Below, one piece after another: positions 36,308-48,656 of a stretch of DNA of 64,000 bases. Every line of letters starts with the position of its first letter. The first letter of the stretch is position 1. The position numbers and the translations under genes were made by a program. The notes beneath the pieces were generated by a model. That model saw only the letters and a program-made list of their open reading frames with translations. It had not been told where the DNA came from and did no database searches. The DNA comes from Neospora caninum Liverpool (lineage: Eukaryota > Apicomplexa > Conoidasida > Eucoccidiorida > Sarcocystidae), in the NCBI RefSeq assembly GCF_000208865.1, contig NC_018391.1, positions 1,674,001 through 1,738,000 of the forward strand. The letters are read 5' to 3'.

Positions 36308-38249
36308 GCTAGAGAGACAAGGCCGGCGACACTGGTCATCAGATGGTGCCCGCGGTGTGCATGCAAGTGTGCCTTTCAAGGGCGACGCATGTGCCCTCGT
36401 TCGGACTGTTTCCGCTTGCGTTGCATCTTTCTTTTCCTAATCGGGCGAAACAGGAGAGGGTGCGTCAACGCTAAGGAAGTCAACGGGGTTTTTGCCTTCG
36501 AGAGCGACAGTCTTTGTCGACCTGTGGAATCGTCCATCTTGCAACACAGCGCTCACTAAATAGCTTTTCCGCGCTCTCTTTCCGTTAGTCTCACGTCGAA
36601 CCTAGATCGCATGTGCGTTTCGATGTGTCGGATGTGGTGGTTTTTTCTGTGTCGTGCCTCACGGCGGGTGTCGGCCACCTGCTGCTTGCGCTGGAATTTC
36701 GGGGCACGCACGCAAGGGAAAACGCGTTCTTCGGTCCACCGACGATGTCGGAGCGGTCCGTTTTCTCCACATGTTCCTGTTATGGTATATTTTGTCTCGG
36801 CCTAGATGAGTTTCTCACAAGAGGCTGCGATCAGATTCGAACCCCCCTTTTGTTTTTGCTACTGGAGCCATGCGCACAAGGGTTGAAGGCCTCCTGGAGT
36901 ATTTCCTAACATCTGACTCGGTTGCATCAAGGCAGATACTTTTAGCATGTGGATACTGAGCAGCATTTAGACTGTGATGAATACGGGACACCTCTCTGAG
37001 TAAGTCTCTAAAGGTGTCAGTAGAACAGGCTTTCGTGGCAGGCGCCCCGGCAACTCACAAAATAGTTTTCGCTCCAAGGTCACGGAGCAAGGCGTAGAGC
37101 AGTTTTGTCGGGAACCTAGGAACCTATCTGTTGTTTTATTGTTTGGAGCCTCCTGTGGTTCTCGCCGGGGCGCCCGAATAGTCTCATTCGCTGGGAATGT
37201 AGAGAGGAACTCGCGAGACAGCGGGACAGCGGCTGATTCTCGGTGCTTCCAACGGGTTTTGGGGGGGCTCGAGCAACCCCTGAGTACACGAGTCAGAAAT
37301 GGAAGAAGGAACAGAGTCGCCTTGTAGAGAGGATTATGTGGGCCGTCGTTCAACTTTATTCAGGCGCTGTTTTGAGCGTGCAGGCGTTCGTACAATATGG
37401 TATTCCATCTCTTTTGTTGTTTCTTCCGTAGTCTGAAAATGTAACAACAGATGGTCCTTATTTTTGCACAGTTTCAAATCTGAAGAGCTTCGAGTGCAGT
37501 CGCAAATCCTTAGAGAAGAACATGTGGTGGGTCAAAGCACACAGACTTGCGTCTACGTGTACGTTGTGCAAATTGACGCTGGTCGCTGAGGACGAGAACG
37601 CTCCGTATGTCCGAAAGAAAACAGGCAAACGAGGACGCTCAGGCGTTTCTCTTGGAAAGCATTGACCTTGAACCTCTGCGTAGCTTGATGACATGGGTGT
37701 GAGCATGCATAGCTACGTGTTTCTTTCACACACAGACCTGAGGAATCTGTCTTGACAAGAGAAAAGTTGACAAACAACAACTGGACAGGTGGCACAACAA
37801 GAACAGCCAAAATGCGAAGCGGACACTTCCCCGTCAACAATCTCGTAGTAACCACCTTCGACGGGACTTCGAGTGGTCTTTTCTCCCTTTCGTGGTCTAC
37901 TACTATCCTTCAGGCGCCAAGACTTCGATGAAAACGCTCTGCAGCCGGCTACATCTAGACAGAGAAATCCAATGAACGACACGATGACGATGGGCTCTGA
38001 CTGAGCATCCCGTACCCCCTGCAAGAGTACTGTCCCTGCATTCTGTTGTCCTTCATCAGCGCGCGCTATCCCCGCGTTTACTGATTCCTGTTCCGCGTGT
38101 CCTTTCCCTCCGTGAGTTTGTTCACTTCTCTTTAGAGATTTGTTGCTCGCGGGCTTTGCCGGAGAGAGTTACGCCCACTTCTATGTTCTCCCCTCGCTGC
38201 ACCGGTTCCCGTTTCCCTTCGGTCCTTTCCTGTGTTGATCTGCTTGAAC
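36308..38249. other. Intergenic between convergent genes
   Basis: The TPR gene (plus) and the oocyst wall gene (minus) end on either side, so both 3' UTRs should lie here. Open frames are under about 130 codons and show no domains. A tRNA B-box-like word at about 36835 lacks any cloverleaf. I see no gene. Confidence 0.6.
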
Positions 38250-40546
38250 TCAAAGGCGGAATGCGCGTTTGACACAGACAGTGTTGAACAGGCGATACGC
38301 TCGCGGACAGCTGCGTTTGGGACTTTTGGTCTCGTACTTGATACAGCTTGAATACCCGTCACTGACATACCCGTCTTCGCAGTTGTCAGAGGCAGGGAAC
38401 CTCTCAAGCAGGATGCAAGTCCCTCCGCGCATCTTTGCGTTCTCCGGACACGTGGCCACCGCAGCCTTTTGCACTTGTCTGACGCACTCCGGCTCCCGCA
38501 ATTTGAAACCGCGTGGACACGTGAAAAGCGTTTCCGTGGTAAACACGCGAACACAAGTCCCCTGGGGAGTCAATTCCCCCTGGTCGCAAACGAGATGCGC
38601 AGGTGTGCTGTCTTGCGCTGTACATACACCTTCCGGCGACAAATCGAGGCCCTGTGGACAGCGTTTTTCAGCTTTCTGGTGCGTTTCGCGCACACAAACG
38701 CCTTCGCGCGTCGTCCTGAAGCCTGCGGCGCACTCCTGGTGCATGTTGCCCGTCGTTTTTCTCACGCACTGGCCATTGTAGATTGAGAAATCGTTCGGGC
38801 ACACGAGCGACACGTCCGCTACGTGGACAGCTTCGCACGCCTTTCCCGGGCCCGAGGCCTCAGCACTGCCCTCTGGGCACTCGCTCTTGGGTTTCACAGA
38901 TGTCTGTTTGATGCAGACGTTGTTCTTGTATTCATACTTGGACGGACACTCGGGTTTGGCCGCCTTTTCAAGGCGCTTCACACACACGGACCCCTCCAGC
39001 TGATACCCGTCGTCGCACTTAAGCGTCGGCTCCGCCAGTTGTGACATCACGCACTCCTTGCCGTTGAAGTCGTGGCCTGCCGGGCAAACCGCATTCGGTT
39101 GAAGACGCACGACGTTTCGGCAGATTCCACTCTCCAGACGATAGCCGTGAGGGCATCTTTGTTCTGGACGCACTGTCTCGACTCGAACGCACATGCCGCT
39201 TTCGAGTTCGAATCCACGGCTGCAGGCAACGTGGGGCGGCGAGGTCTCGAGGATGAAACACTTGTCGCCCTGCTGTCGAGCGCCAGCCGGACAAACTGTC
39301 TCGGCTTTCTCCTTGATGTCGCGCGTGCAGAGGTCCCCGCTCGACAGCTTGTAGCCTTCGTCGCAGTAATTCTGGGCTTTGGACTCTTGGGAGCGCATGC
39401 ACGCGGCCCCAGTGAAGGTGTAGTCTCGTGGACAGCTAGCCAGGGCCTTGATGAACTCCTCGACCTCACAGCGGTCGCCAACCAGGAGCTCGTCTGCGCC
39501 GCAAGTCCACACACTCTTCACCTCCTTCTCTGTCACGCACTCCCCGCCCTGAAGACATACAAGAGAGACACGGAACACCGGAGGCAAAGCGCAGGAGAAA
39601 TATGATGCAAGAGAGATATCGGAATCTGCGAAGAAAACCCCGGTTCTGTCCCACCTCCCCGATGGGATACTGAATGAACATCCAACGGCACAGGAACGAA
39701 GGAGACGCCTTGGCACAGAATGGAGGCCTCATCTTGGGAAGTAATTCTCTAACGCAGACAGGATTCTTCCCTCTCTCTACCTCATCAACGTGAAGCAAGA
39801 AAATTGTTAGTCCCCCCCCACCCCCCCGCTGTCGCTGCCGAAACGGGTTCTGGTGAAGAGCGACACAGACGATCCTGAATTCGAGCTGCGTGCTGTTTAG
39901 AAGGGAAAATTCGTTGGCGGAGCAGCGGGGGTCACGGCAGGGATTTAAGAAATGGCAGAGCCAGACCTAAGAGGAAGGAAATGGTCTTGCCCGTTTTGTA
40001 TGATTTGATATAGTTACAGTCTATAGTAGCATTTAAGGGGTTATAGAGAGATACATGTACCTGGATACGAATAATGATACGTAAGCGCCAAATATTCACA
40101 GGAATGCTTGTGATTGGATTTACAAATCTACACCCACCTGCACACCTGCATAGTAAAGCGCGAGAAAGGTTGCACCTCTGTGTCGTGCTGCGTTCGGTCA
40201 TTTCGAAATTGAGTTCCTCTGTCCCGGATTCGCCCCCCCTAATCCCTCTCCTAGTTATGTGTTTCGTTCCCGCTATCCTTCATGTCTAATTAGACGACGT
40301 CCTCACCTCGAAGGAGGCACGAGGAGGACACAGCGCCATAGGCCTCCTTGCTATCTCTTTTTTACACACGCCGCTGTCAAGAGTGTAACCGCTTGGGCAT
40401 TCCTCTAAAGCTGCAGCCACATCTCCATTTCCAGCAATGATGGGGACGACTTCTTGCGCGCAGGCTTTCCACGACTGGACCGCTGTCAAGCCTATGCCAG
40501 CGACGAACCCGAGAACGAGTCTGGATCGACGATGAGACGGGGCCAT
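38250..40546 (-). CDS. Oocyst wall protein of the COWP/OWP type, secreted and cysteine-rich
   Basis: Two exons, 40546-40307 and 39548-38250 (TGA), join in phase 0 after a GAG|GTGAGG donor and give 512 residues. The ATG (AAAGATGG) opens a signal peptide: MAPSHRRSR then LVLGFVAGIGLTAV. The rest is about fifteen modules of 28-32 residues of the form C-P/x-x-G-Y/F ... G-x-C-V/I, for example CPAGHDFNGKECV and CPHGYRLESGICR, with almost no other low-complexity sequence. This is the type I cysteine repeat of Cryptosporidium COWPs and their Toxoplasma OWP relatives, which are disulfide-linked structural proteins of the oocyst wall, carried by wall-forming bodies in macrogametes. Expression in sexual stages or oocysts is therefore expected but not shown here. 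No transmembrane segment or GPI signal is visible. I cannot say which numbered OWP this is. Confidence 0.87.
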
Positions 40547-43500
40547 CTTTCGAGATGAACAAGGACGGTCGCCGAGAATCAAGTACGAACACGCAGAAAA
40601 CGGAGCAGGGAGCAAACACAAAAGAGCAGATGCCGGGCCGCTAGACAAGGGAGATGGGCAAAAGTTCAGAGGAAAAACGACGGAACGAACGGGGTTCGTA
40701 TCAAGTCAGCAAGTCTACAAAACGATTGGGGAACTCGCGCAATGGCGTTTTCGCGGTGCAAACAAGAAGTGGGGATGACACGTTTTTAAGGACGTCTTTC
40801 GCGTCTTTGAAGAGGACTCGTCCTCTAGACGAAGAGCAACTGAGGACAGCTGCACGTGTACAGAGGTCAGAGACCTACTCGAGTAGAAAAACGAAGACCT
40901 GACAAAAACTCTGAAGGGAAAGTGACGCTTTCTGCCGCTTCACAACAAAAGAACAAATGTGAGGAGTTCCATGCCTGTCGGTGTTTCCTCGCGACTCAGA
41001 TTAAACCGCCTGTCAGTTCTCGCTGCCAACGAAAAACACTCGTGAATCATTTTGCCGTATGATGCCGGCCTGCAGCCAGGACCTCCCTTTTTTGAAGTCC
41101 ATCACTGACACCTCCGGGTATCCGAGTACATTCCGGCAAACTACTGGCTCTGAAAGAGTTCTTTCAGAGACATCTTTTGCGGAAACGTACTGTTCAGGAC
41201 TTCCATCAATACCATTTTGCTTGAGCAAAGTCGTTTGCTGGGTACAGCAGTGCCGGGGACTCCCATTTTAGGAAACCACACAAAAGTTCCAAGCCTCCAG
41301 CCGTCATACAGGTGACGCTTCGAGAATGTTTTCACACTTACAAACGCTTCCACTCTTTTTCCTATGAATTGAAAAAGAATCGAGTCGCGGGGTGAGTTCC
41401 CCGCGTTCTGCACGAGGTGTTTTTCGACATGTTGGAAGAACCAGATAGCGAGTAGTGTGAATATCCTTGATCTAAACCATAGTCGGTGGTATGTTATCGC
41501 GGCACACGTGCAGGTGAGTCTGGCGTACTACGGAATAGACCTAAGCAGCGCTGAGGTTTTTGATATCGCCGCCTACGGTGCAAGACAACCCCAAACATCG
41601 TCACCTTTATAGTCGTGTTGCCCCGTAAGGGTGCCTGTGTCGTGAACGACGGAACTACTGAGGTTGTAACACCATTTACTGCAGCAGATCCATTTAACAG
41701 GGGTGCATAGAGAGATCCGTTACGGGGTGAACCAGCCAGTCAACGACTGCTCGTTGTGGCAAGAATACAACAGTCGAGTTCCTACTGGCTCGTCAACCGC
41801 TACAGCGGGGCTTTCCTCGTTTCTGAACGGACCTCCTTCTTTCTTCCGTTCAGCTGTTTTCTCCACAAGACACAAACACGCAGCTAGCTGAAGTGCGTCT
41901 GCTCTTGTTCCAACGAATACGCCTCGCGACTCGTGGGTTCTCACAGCTGCGATGATCCCATTCTTTTCCGTTTTTGCAGCTGAGGCTTTTCTACCACTCC
42001 ATTGATCTTGTCTCTCAACTGCTTCTCTGTTTGATCGAGTTTCTCTCGCCGATCATGCCTTTTCCTGTGCCCGACAACGGACGTTAAGCCGTCTAAACTA
42101 CGGAGGATCTGACGGGCACACCGCCTGGACGGCGTGCTTGTTTGAGTGTTCTGCTGACTGCCTCTTCCACTCGACAGCAGAACGTCCACCCGAAGCTAAA
42201 TCGACGACAAAAGAATTACAGGACTGTCAAACACCACAAAGGGAAGAACGGTTTACTGCACCACATCTCACGCTCTAGCCGCCGATCAGCTTAGTGGTTA
42301 GATTTGGCTGCTCCGAATGACGCCAACGCCAGTCAGCGACTGAAAAATCTCGTCAGGTAGTAACGATGCTTTTCGCTCCCTCCTCCTTTCTGTTCTTTTT
42401 TTTCTCACGGACTCGAGAGACGCGGGCCACACCCAGCCCGCGAAATACCACTCTGCACGCCACCGCCAGACCCCGTGCTTTCGGAAGAGAGCGGCGACTC
42501 TCTTTTTTCGGTGTATGTACACCGGCCGAGAGATTGCCACCGGAGCCACACAAAAGACGTGGCAGCTCGATGTGTTTACACGTTTTTTGACGAGTTTTGT
42601 CCGAGCTGCTGTCCACCTCTTTCGACGTCAAGTGATTGAAGCGTCCCGGAGACGAGGCATCGGAGAACGTGATGCGCTGCTGCTCACCACAGCGTCCCTT
42701 CTTTCCGTGGTTGGGTGAAGCAGCAAAATCGTGTTCACGGGCGGCATCGTTGTCTTATGGTGCAGTTTCTTTTTCCCCTTGTTTTCGAGCCCTCCTCCGT
42801 TGAAGACAGCTCCACATCGTGGAGGAGGAGGAAGGAAGGGAACTTTAGTTCCACTTCCAGTCAGCTGTTCCCGCGACTTCGGGACACGTTCGCGATTTTC
42901 TCACCGTGGTGTCCTGCTTTTCACGTGGCCCTGTGTCTCGCGCGCCGTTCAGGTCGCCGATGTGAGAAAGCAGAGGAGTTCACCTGGCTTTCCCCCCGGT
43001 GCTTCATCCACCGTTTCTTACGGGAAGGAACGGAGGAAAGTAGTCTTTTTCTTCTGTCATTACCCAGGAGGCAACAGAGAAGCATTTTCGTGTTTCTGAG
43101 GAAGCAGCCCCCGCTTCTTCGTGTAGAACCGAAAGAGGACCAGGCTAGGCAGACGCGGACACCGGACACAATCGAAACCGTACGCACAGACTCTGCCCGT
43201 CCTTCCGGTTTTTTTCCTTCGTTGCCTTTTCTGTCTTTTCTTTTTTCCTGCTGGCGCAGTTTTTTCTCGTGGACAACGTGTCGCGTCCTCTCAGGACACG
43301 CGGCGTTCATTCTACTCGTCGCTTCAATGCAACGACCGCTCGCCCTACATCTGCGGCTCGCGTTTCCCTTTTTCCCATCGAACCACGTAAACAACCATCG
43401 TTCCTCTTTTTGTTGAACCGGAAAGAGGGAGGGTGACTCCCGTCACGTGTTCTTTTACATGCAGGCTGGCGCTACCGCACCTACAGCTATATACATCTAT

Positions 43501-44099
43501 ACCTATATCTATATCATATATATATATATATATATCTGTATATGTATGTATATATATATATATATATATGTATCTGTATATATATATATGTATATATATA
43601 TCTGTATATATATGTATATATATATCTGTATATATATCTGTATATATATGTATATATATCTGTATATATATATCTATATCTGTGTCTGTAAAGGCCTATG
43701 GACACGTGAAGGTATACGTGTTGTGTCCACAAAAGAGAGAAGTGCTTCAACAGGCAGGGCTGCATATATAGTGTATACACAGTGTCCCTATTGGCTCTTC
43801 GTCGTCTCCCCTTTGCGTTCTCCCACGGTCCTCTTCGTCCTCGCCTTGTCTTTTGTCGGCGTCTCGCTTGACAGGCTTCTTCTCTTTTCTTCGCATTAGG
43901 CTCCCTGCAAAAAGCGAAGAGGAAAAGGGCTGTCCAAAGAAGAGTTCTGTTCTCCCTTTCCGTTCTGGAGGCCCTGGCGTCTCGTCTCGTTTTCCGAGAA
44001 TCCAGCTGGTCCCTTTCCTGCTTCTTCCTTGCCGTCTTCCCTCCCTCATTCGGCCGCCTCCTTGTGTCTTTCCCCGTTCCCTTCCTTTTCTTGTCCACG
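40547..44099. other. Divergent upstream region shared by the oocyst wall and kelch-BTB genes
   Basis: The two flanking ATGs point away from each other, so both promoters and leaders must lie within these 3.55 kb. The stretch 42350-43900 is rich in C/T on plus, like a long 5' leader. A TA microsatellite occupies 43489-43685. Open frames at 40654-43416 are short or compositionally biased without domains. I see no gene. Confidence 0.55.
43489..43685. repeat. About 200-bp TA/TATC/TGTA microsatellite block
   Basis: Interrupted (TA)n with regularly spaced TCTGTA and TGTATG interruptions, about 415 bases upstream of the kelch-BTB ATG, probably in its leader or promoter. Confidence 0.95.
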
Positions 44100-46940
44100 A
44101 TGTCGGGGACTGAGGAGGATGCGGCGGGGGCGAGTGCCGCCTTTGAGCGGTGCAACAGCAGCAGCGGCAGCAGCGCCGCAGTCGCTGCGCCTGGCCCCTG
44201 GCCCGTTCGCGAAGAACCGCCCTCCGCCTCTCTGCCTGCCTCTCTGCCTGCCTCCCTGCCTCCCTCCCTGCCTCCCTCTCTGCCTGCCTCTCTGTCTTCC
44301 TCGCTCTCTTCGTCTCTCGCTTCCTCCACCGCTGAGGCGCACGCGCCTTCCGGACTCTCGGCTGGGTCGTCCTTTGTGCTCGACGCGGGCTTTGGGACGG
44401 GCGGGTCGGTGGCTGCGTCGCCTTCTCCGCATTTCTGGTCGAGGCCGAGCACCTCCGCGAACGCGCCGGGGCCGCGCGCCGCGCACTCGTGCGACGTGAT
44501 TGGGACAAAGATGTTCATCTTTGGGGGCTGGAACGGGAAGTTCGCGCTGAACGACTTGTACATCCTGGATGTCCAGTCGCTGCGCTGGACCCGCGTCGAG
44601 CAAGACGCCAGCGCGCTGCCCGAGGCGCGAAACAACCACACGACGACCGCCGTGGGAGACAGGATCTTTGTCCACGGCGGACACGACGGCGCGCAGTGGT
44701 TGGCTGACCTCCACGTGCTCGACACCACGCCGGCGCACATGGGGCGCCACCGGGGCCTCTCCTGGTCGTCTCCGCCCGTGAGCGGCCGCCGGCCGAGCGC
44801 CCGCGCCTGCCATTCGCTCACCCGCGTCAACGAGAAGCTGTACATGTTTGGAGGCTACGACGGCGCAAACTGCTTCCAAGACATCGACATCCTCGATCTG
44901 GACACCATGGCCTGGATCCAACCCGCAGTCTCCGGAGAGAAACCGCAGGCGAGGAACGCACACACCATGACTGTCGTCGACCGCAAGCTCGTCCTCTTCG
45001 GCGGGCACAGCGGAAACACCCACTTAACCGATCTCCACGTCTTCGACACCGCGACACTCACCTGGACCAAGGTCAGCGAAAGAGGGAAGAAGAACAGGGG
45101 GAGAAGAACGACGGGGGAAAAGAACGACGGGGAGAGAATGAAAAACACGAAGGGGGAGAAGCAAGAGAACGGCAGAAGCAGAACGGATGCAGAGGAAGAC
45201 ACGAAGGGAATGAGAAAAGGAAGACGTTCAGATGGAAGGGCGAAGAGGACGAGGGGAGAGATCTCCAGGGGGGGTTTCACACCCCTTCCCGCTCCCTGCA
45301 GAAGGCGAAAGGGGAAGCGGAGCGCGTCTGTGTTGCGTGTGTTTTTTCAGCCCGAGATCAGCGGTACACCGCCTCCGGGGTTGCGCGGGCACACAGCGAA
45401 TTTGATTGGACACAAGATCTTCTTGTTTGGGGGCTACGACGGGAAACGGCGGACGAACGAGATCTACATTTTGGACACGAAGGCGCGCGCGTGGCTGATG
45501 ATCTCGAACGCAGCCTCGTCTTCAGTGTGCGACAAGAACGCGCCGCCGTCGGGGCGTCAGCGGCACAGCGCGGCACTCGTGGGAAATCGCAAGTTGTTTG
45601 TTTTCGGCGGCTTCGACGGGAACAAGTGGCTGAACGACTTGCACGTGCTGGACGCGAGTCGGTTCGAGGAGGATGCGCTGAACGACTCGGCCGTTCGTCA
45701 ACTCGTGGAGAACCTGCGGTCGCTCGTCAACTGTCCCGACTTCTCAGACGTGGTCCTGGTCGTCGAGGGCCGAGACATCCACGCCCACAAAAACATCCTG
45801 GCGGCCAACTGCGAGTACTTCCGCCAAATGTTTCTCGGCAACATGCTCGAAAGCAAACAGAGCAAAGTAGTCATCCCCGGCTGGTCCTACGACGCGTACA
45901 TCGCCATGATCGAGTTCCTCTACACCGGAAAACTCTCGGAAGCGCGAACCCACGTCGTGTGCGAGGTGCGCAGACGCTCCCAAGGGGCCCAACGCGCAGA
46001 ACTGAGGAACGCGAAAGAGAAAAACAGCGACAGAGAAAAAACGGCGACAGACAAAACAGCGAACGAGAGGGCGATCGGGGGAGATGTTGAAAGAGTCACA
46101 GAAAGGATGCAGGGGGCGTGGGGGGCGAGCGGACGGGAACCACAAAGAGAAGAGACACCCGAGAGAGAAGAGAGGGAAACAGAAGGGTGGTGCGTGTGCT
46201 TCTCGAGGTTGCGGAGGGGGAAAACGCGTGCAGCGCTTCGCTTTGCCCGTCTCCCCGACCGTGTGAAAGTTCATGCGTCGTAGCGTGCGACATTGCCCTC
46301 TTTTCACTCCGAGTCCGTCGCGTCGTCTCCCTCACAGCTCGCGTTCGGTTTGTCCGGCTCCATCCCCTTTTCGTCTTTCCACGTTTCCTTTCGTTTCCCG
46401 GGTTGTACCTCGGTCCTCCTGTCGGCGTCCCATTTCGCTTTTCCTTTCCTGTTTTCTCTTCCTCCATCTCCTCTCTCGTTTCTTTTCCCCTTCTCTCTCC
46501 TCTTCCTCTGCTTTCTCTTTCTCTCCTCTTTTTCTTCCTCTCTTTTCTCATCTTCTTCTGTGCTTTCCATGTCCTTTTTCCTGTAGGTGATGGGGCTGGC
46601 AGATCACTACACACTGTTCACGCTCAAGTCGTACAGCGAGAACGTCTTGACTGCACTCGTGGACACGGACACCGTCTGTCCGTTGCTGAAGAGTGCGGAG
46701 ACGTATCAGGCTCGGAATTTGAAGCGCTACTGCCTGGATTTTGTCTTCCGGCACGCGGACCAAATCATGAACACCCCGGCGTTCGATGAACTCGAAGCGA
46801 TCCCCTCGCTTGTCATGGAAATCGCGAAAATGAGTCTCTTGAAGAGCCGAAAAGGTGGCGCCGGAGGCAAGGGCACAGGCTCCGACAGCGGCGGAGTCGA
46901 CAACGAACAAAAACGCGAAAGTTCAAATTCCTCAAGATGA
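44100..46940 (+). CDS. Kelch-repeat and BTB domain protein (candidate Cullin-3 substrate adaptor)
   Basis: Three exons join in phase 0: 44100-45071 (donor GTCAGC), 45351-45965 (donor GTGCGC) and 46587-46940. They give 646 residues. Residues 1-110 are a Ser/Ala/Pro-rich lead with an in-frame [16 protein letters not shown] repeat. Six kelch blades follow, with the core forms [95 protein letters not shown] and [19 protein letters not shown]. The BTB domain begins at [20 protein letters not shown] and runs through the exon 3 join. A BACK-like helical tail ends in a Gly/Ser-rich stretch. Kelch-BTB proteins usually recruit substrates through the propeller and Cullin-3 through the BTB. Here the kelch part is N-terminal, as in LZTR1-type proteins, the reverse of Plasmodium Kelch13. 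The Cullin-3 link is inference. Confidence 0.9.
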
Positions 46941-48656
46941 GACAGATCCACATACAAAAACTGATCTGTATCCACTTCTGTATCTGTGTATCATACGTAT
47001 ATACATATATACATACGAACAGGAGATAGAACACAGATGTATGTGGATGTCGTGCCTGTAGCGTGTGAGCACCAGGGAAGGAGGAAGGCGGAGGCTCGTT
47101 GATGGGCAAGGGGGAGGGTGCCTGGCGACGTGGAGGAAGGGAAGTCGGGATCCAGTCCTGCGCAGTGAGGGGAGAGGAAGTCTCACTTCTTCGGAGACGG
47201 CCGCATTTGGGCATATCTTTATATCCGGAGGCGACAGGCGTCCATGCATGCAGTATCCATGCACGCATCTGAACATTTAGATATGCGCGTGCGTGTGTGG
47301 ACGCGTCTGTGTGGAGGAGGCCGCGGAGAGAGAGCGTCGGGGTGAAATGGTGGTTTTGAAAACGGGGCAACAGAGACAGAGGCCTTGTCGGACTTCGCCA
47401 GGCGCGTTCCTTGTTTCGCCACGGCGGGACCATGATGAATACGCTCACTGCAACAGCGGCAATCTCGAGAACGAAAATGCGCAGCGTTCCGGCTGTCTGC
47501 GAAGAGGAAAAAAGACCAGGATCCGCAGCAGAGAGAGTGACAGCGGGCGGCTGATGCGATATCGCCGCGAGCTGTGCAGAGAGGGCAGGGGGCGGAAGAG
47601 TGACGCGAAAGAAAAGGAAAGGCAGGGAGAGGAGCGAGGCTGAAGTGGACGGTTTACCATTCCTGAAAAGGGACTTTTTGTTTTTTCTGCTTCCTTTCTA
47701 TCTGCCTTTCGTTTTGTCGATGTTCCCGTACGCATGCAAAGGGAAGGGCGTTCTTGTCAGGTTTGTCGGATGTCTCTACCATTGGCTTTTCGTAGTCTTG
47801 GCTCGCCTGTCTTCTGTCGTCCTCTTTCATTGTGTCGCTGCTTCGTCTGACCCTCCTGGACGGTGGTTTATTCTGAGGTTCCAGTCCTCTCTCCCGTGGA
47901 GGAGGGACAGAAGGGAGAAGCGAGGAGAGAAAGGCGACTGGGAAGGAAAATCTCGCTTGTGGGTCTCCGGGCGAAATTCTACTCGGCAGGCGAGAAAACA
48001 AGAATGCAGTTGCGCTCAAGACCGTGCGGGGGTACAGCGCCTCGAGCCGATCGGCGCTTCACCTCTCTGTGTGGTAGCGAGGTGTACGTACAGCTGATAA
48101 CTTGAAACTTGAAATCTTAAGTACTGCTACTTTGGAGAACGCTTCTTTTCCGCAATCGGGTCTCTTTCCTCTGAATAAACACCGGCTTCCTAAGCCCGAA
48201 AGGTGGACAACGACGCACAAGCCCCAGCGTATTCGTCCGCTTGGCTGTGCGTACACAGTGCACATACCTCAGAAACGAGAGTAGACCTCTGTCGATGCGG
48301 TTCGGTAACGGGACATCGCAGTGCGAAACGACAGGCGCAAGAGACCTTCGTCGATTCCTCTGTGTGGAATCTTCTACCCCTCTATTCTAGACAAGTAGCG
48401 CCTGTCCGTACACGCGATGGCAGGGGCGAGTACATCGAAGAGCTGCATGCCTTCGTGGCCGCGTTCGTTGCGCTTTCCTGCTGGCTTTGCGTCGATGCAC
48501 CCTCGCTGAGAAACTTGGAGCTGCCCTGCTCAGGAGACGGAAAGACCCTGAAATCCTCGGTTGGGATCACCTCCATGTCTCCTGACTCCCTTGGCATCGA
48601 ACAAGATGCAGTTACGAACGATAGATCAATAGTTCACCGTCAGATGAAACGCGTGG
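46941..48656. other. Intergenic between the kelch-BTB gene and the satellite
   Basis: The 3' region of the kelch-BTB gene. Purine-rich open frames at 47293-48097 have no recognisable content. TA/TACA-rich stretches lie at 46981-47030. No gene seen. Confidence 0.55.

Noticed and set aside
36815..36860. Possible tRNA on the minus strand (GGTTCGAATC B-box word)
   Set aside because: The T stem does not pair and no acceptor or anticodon arms can be formed.
40900..41700. Possible insertion of organellar DNA (NUMT)
   Set aside because: Composition differs slightly from its surroundings, but I recognise no mitochondrial or apicoplast gene in it.
43447..43899. Ile/Tyr-rich frame (IYIYIYI)
   Set aside because: It is translation of a TA microsatellite.
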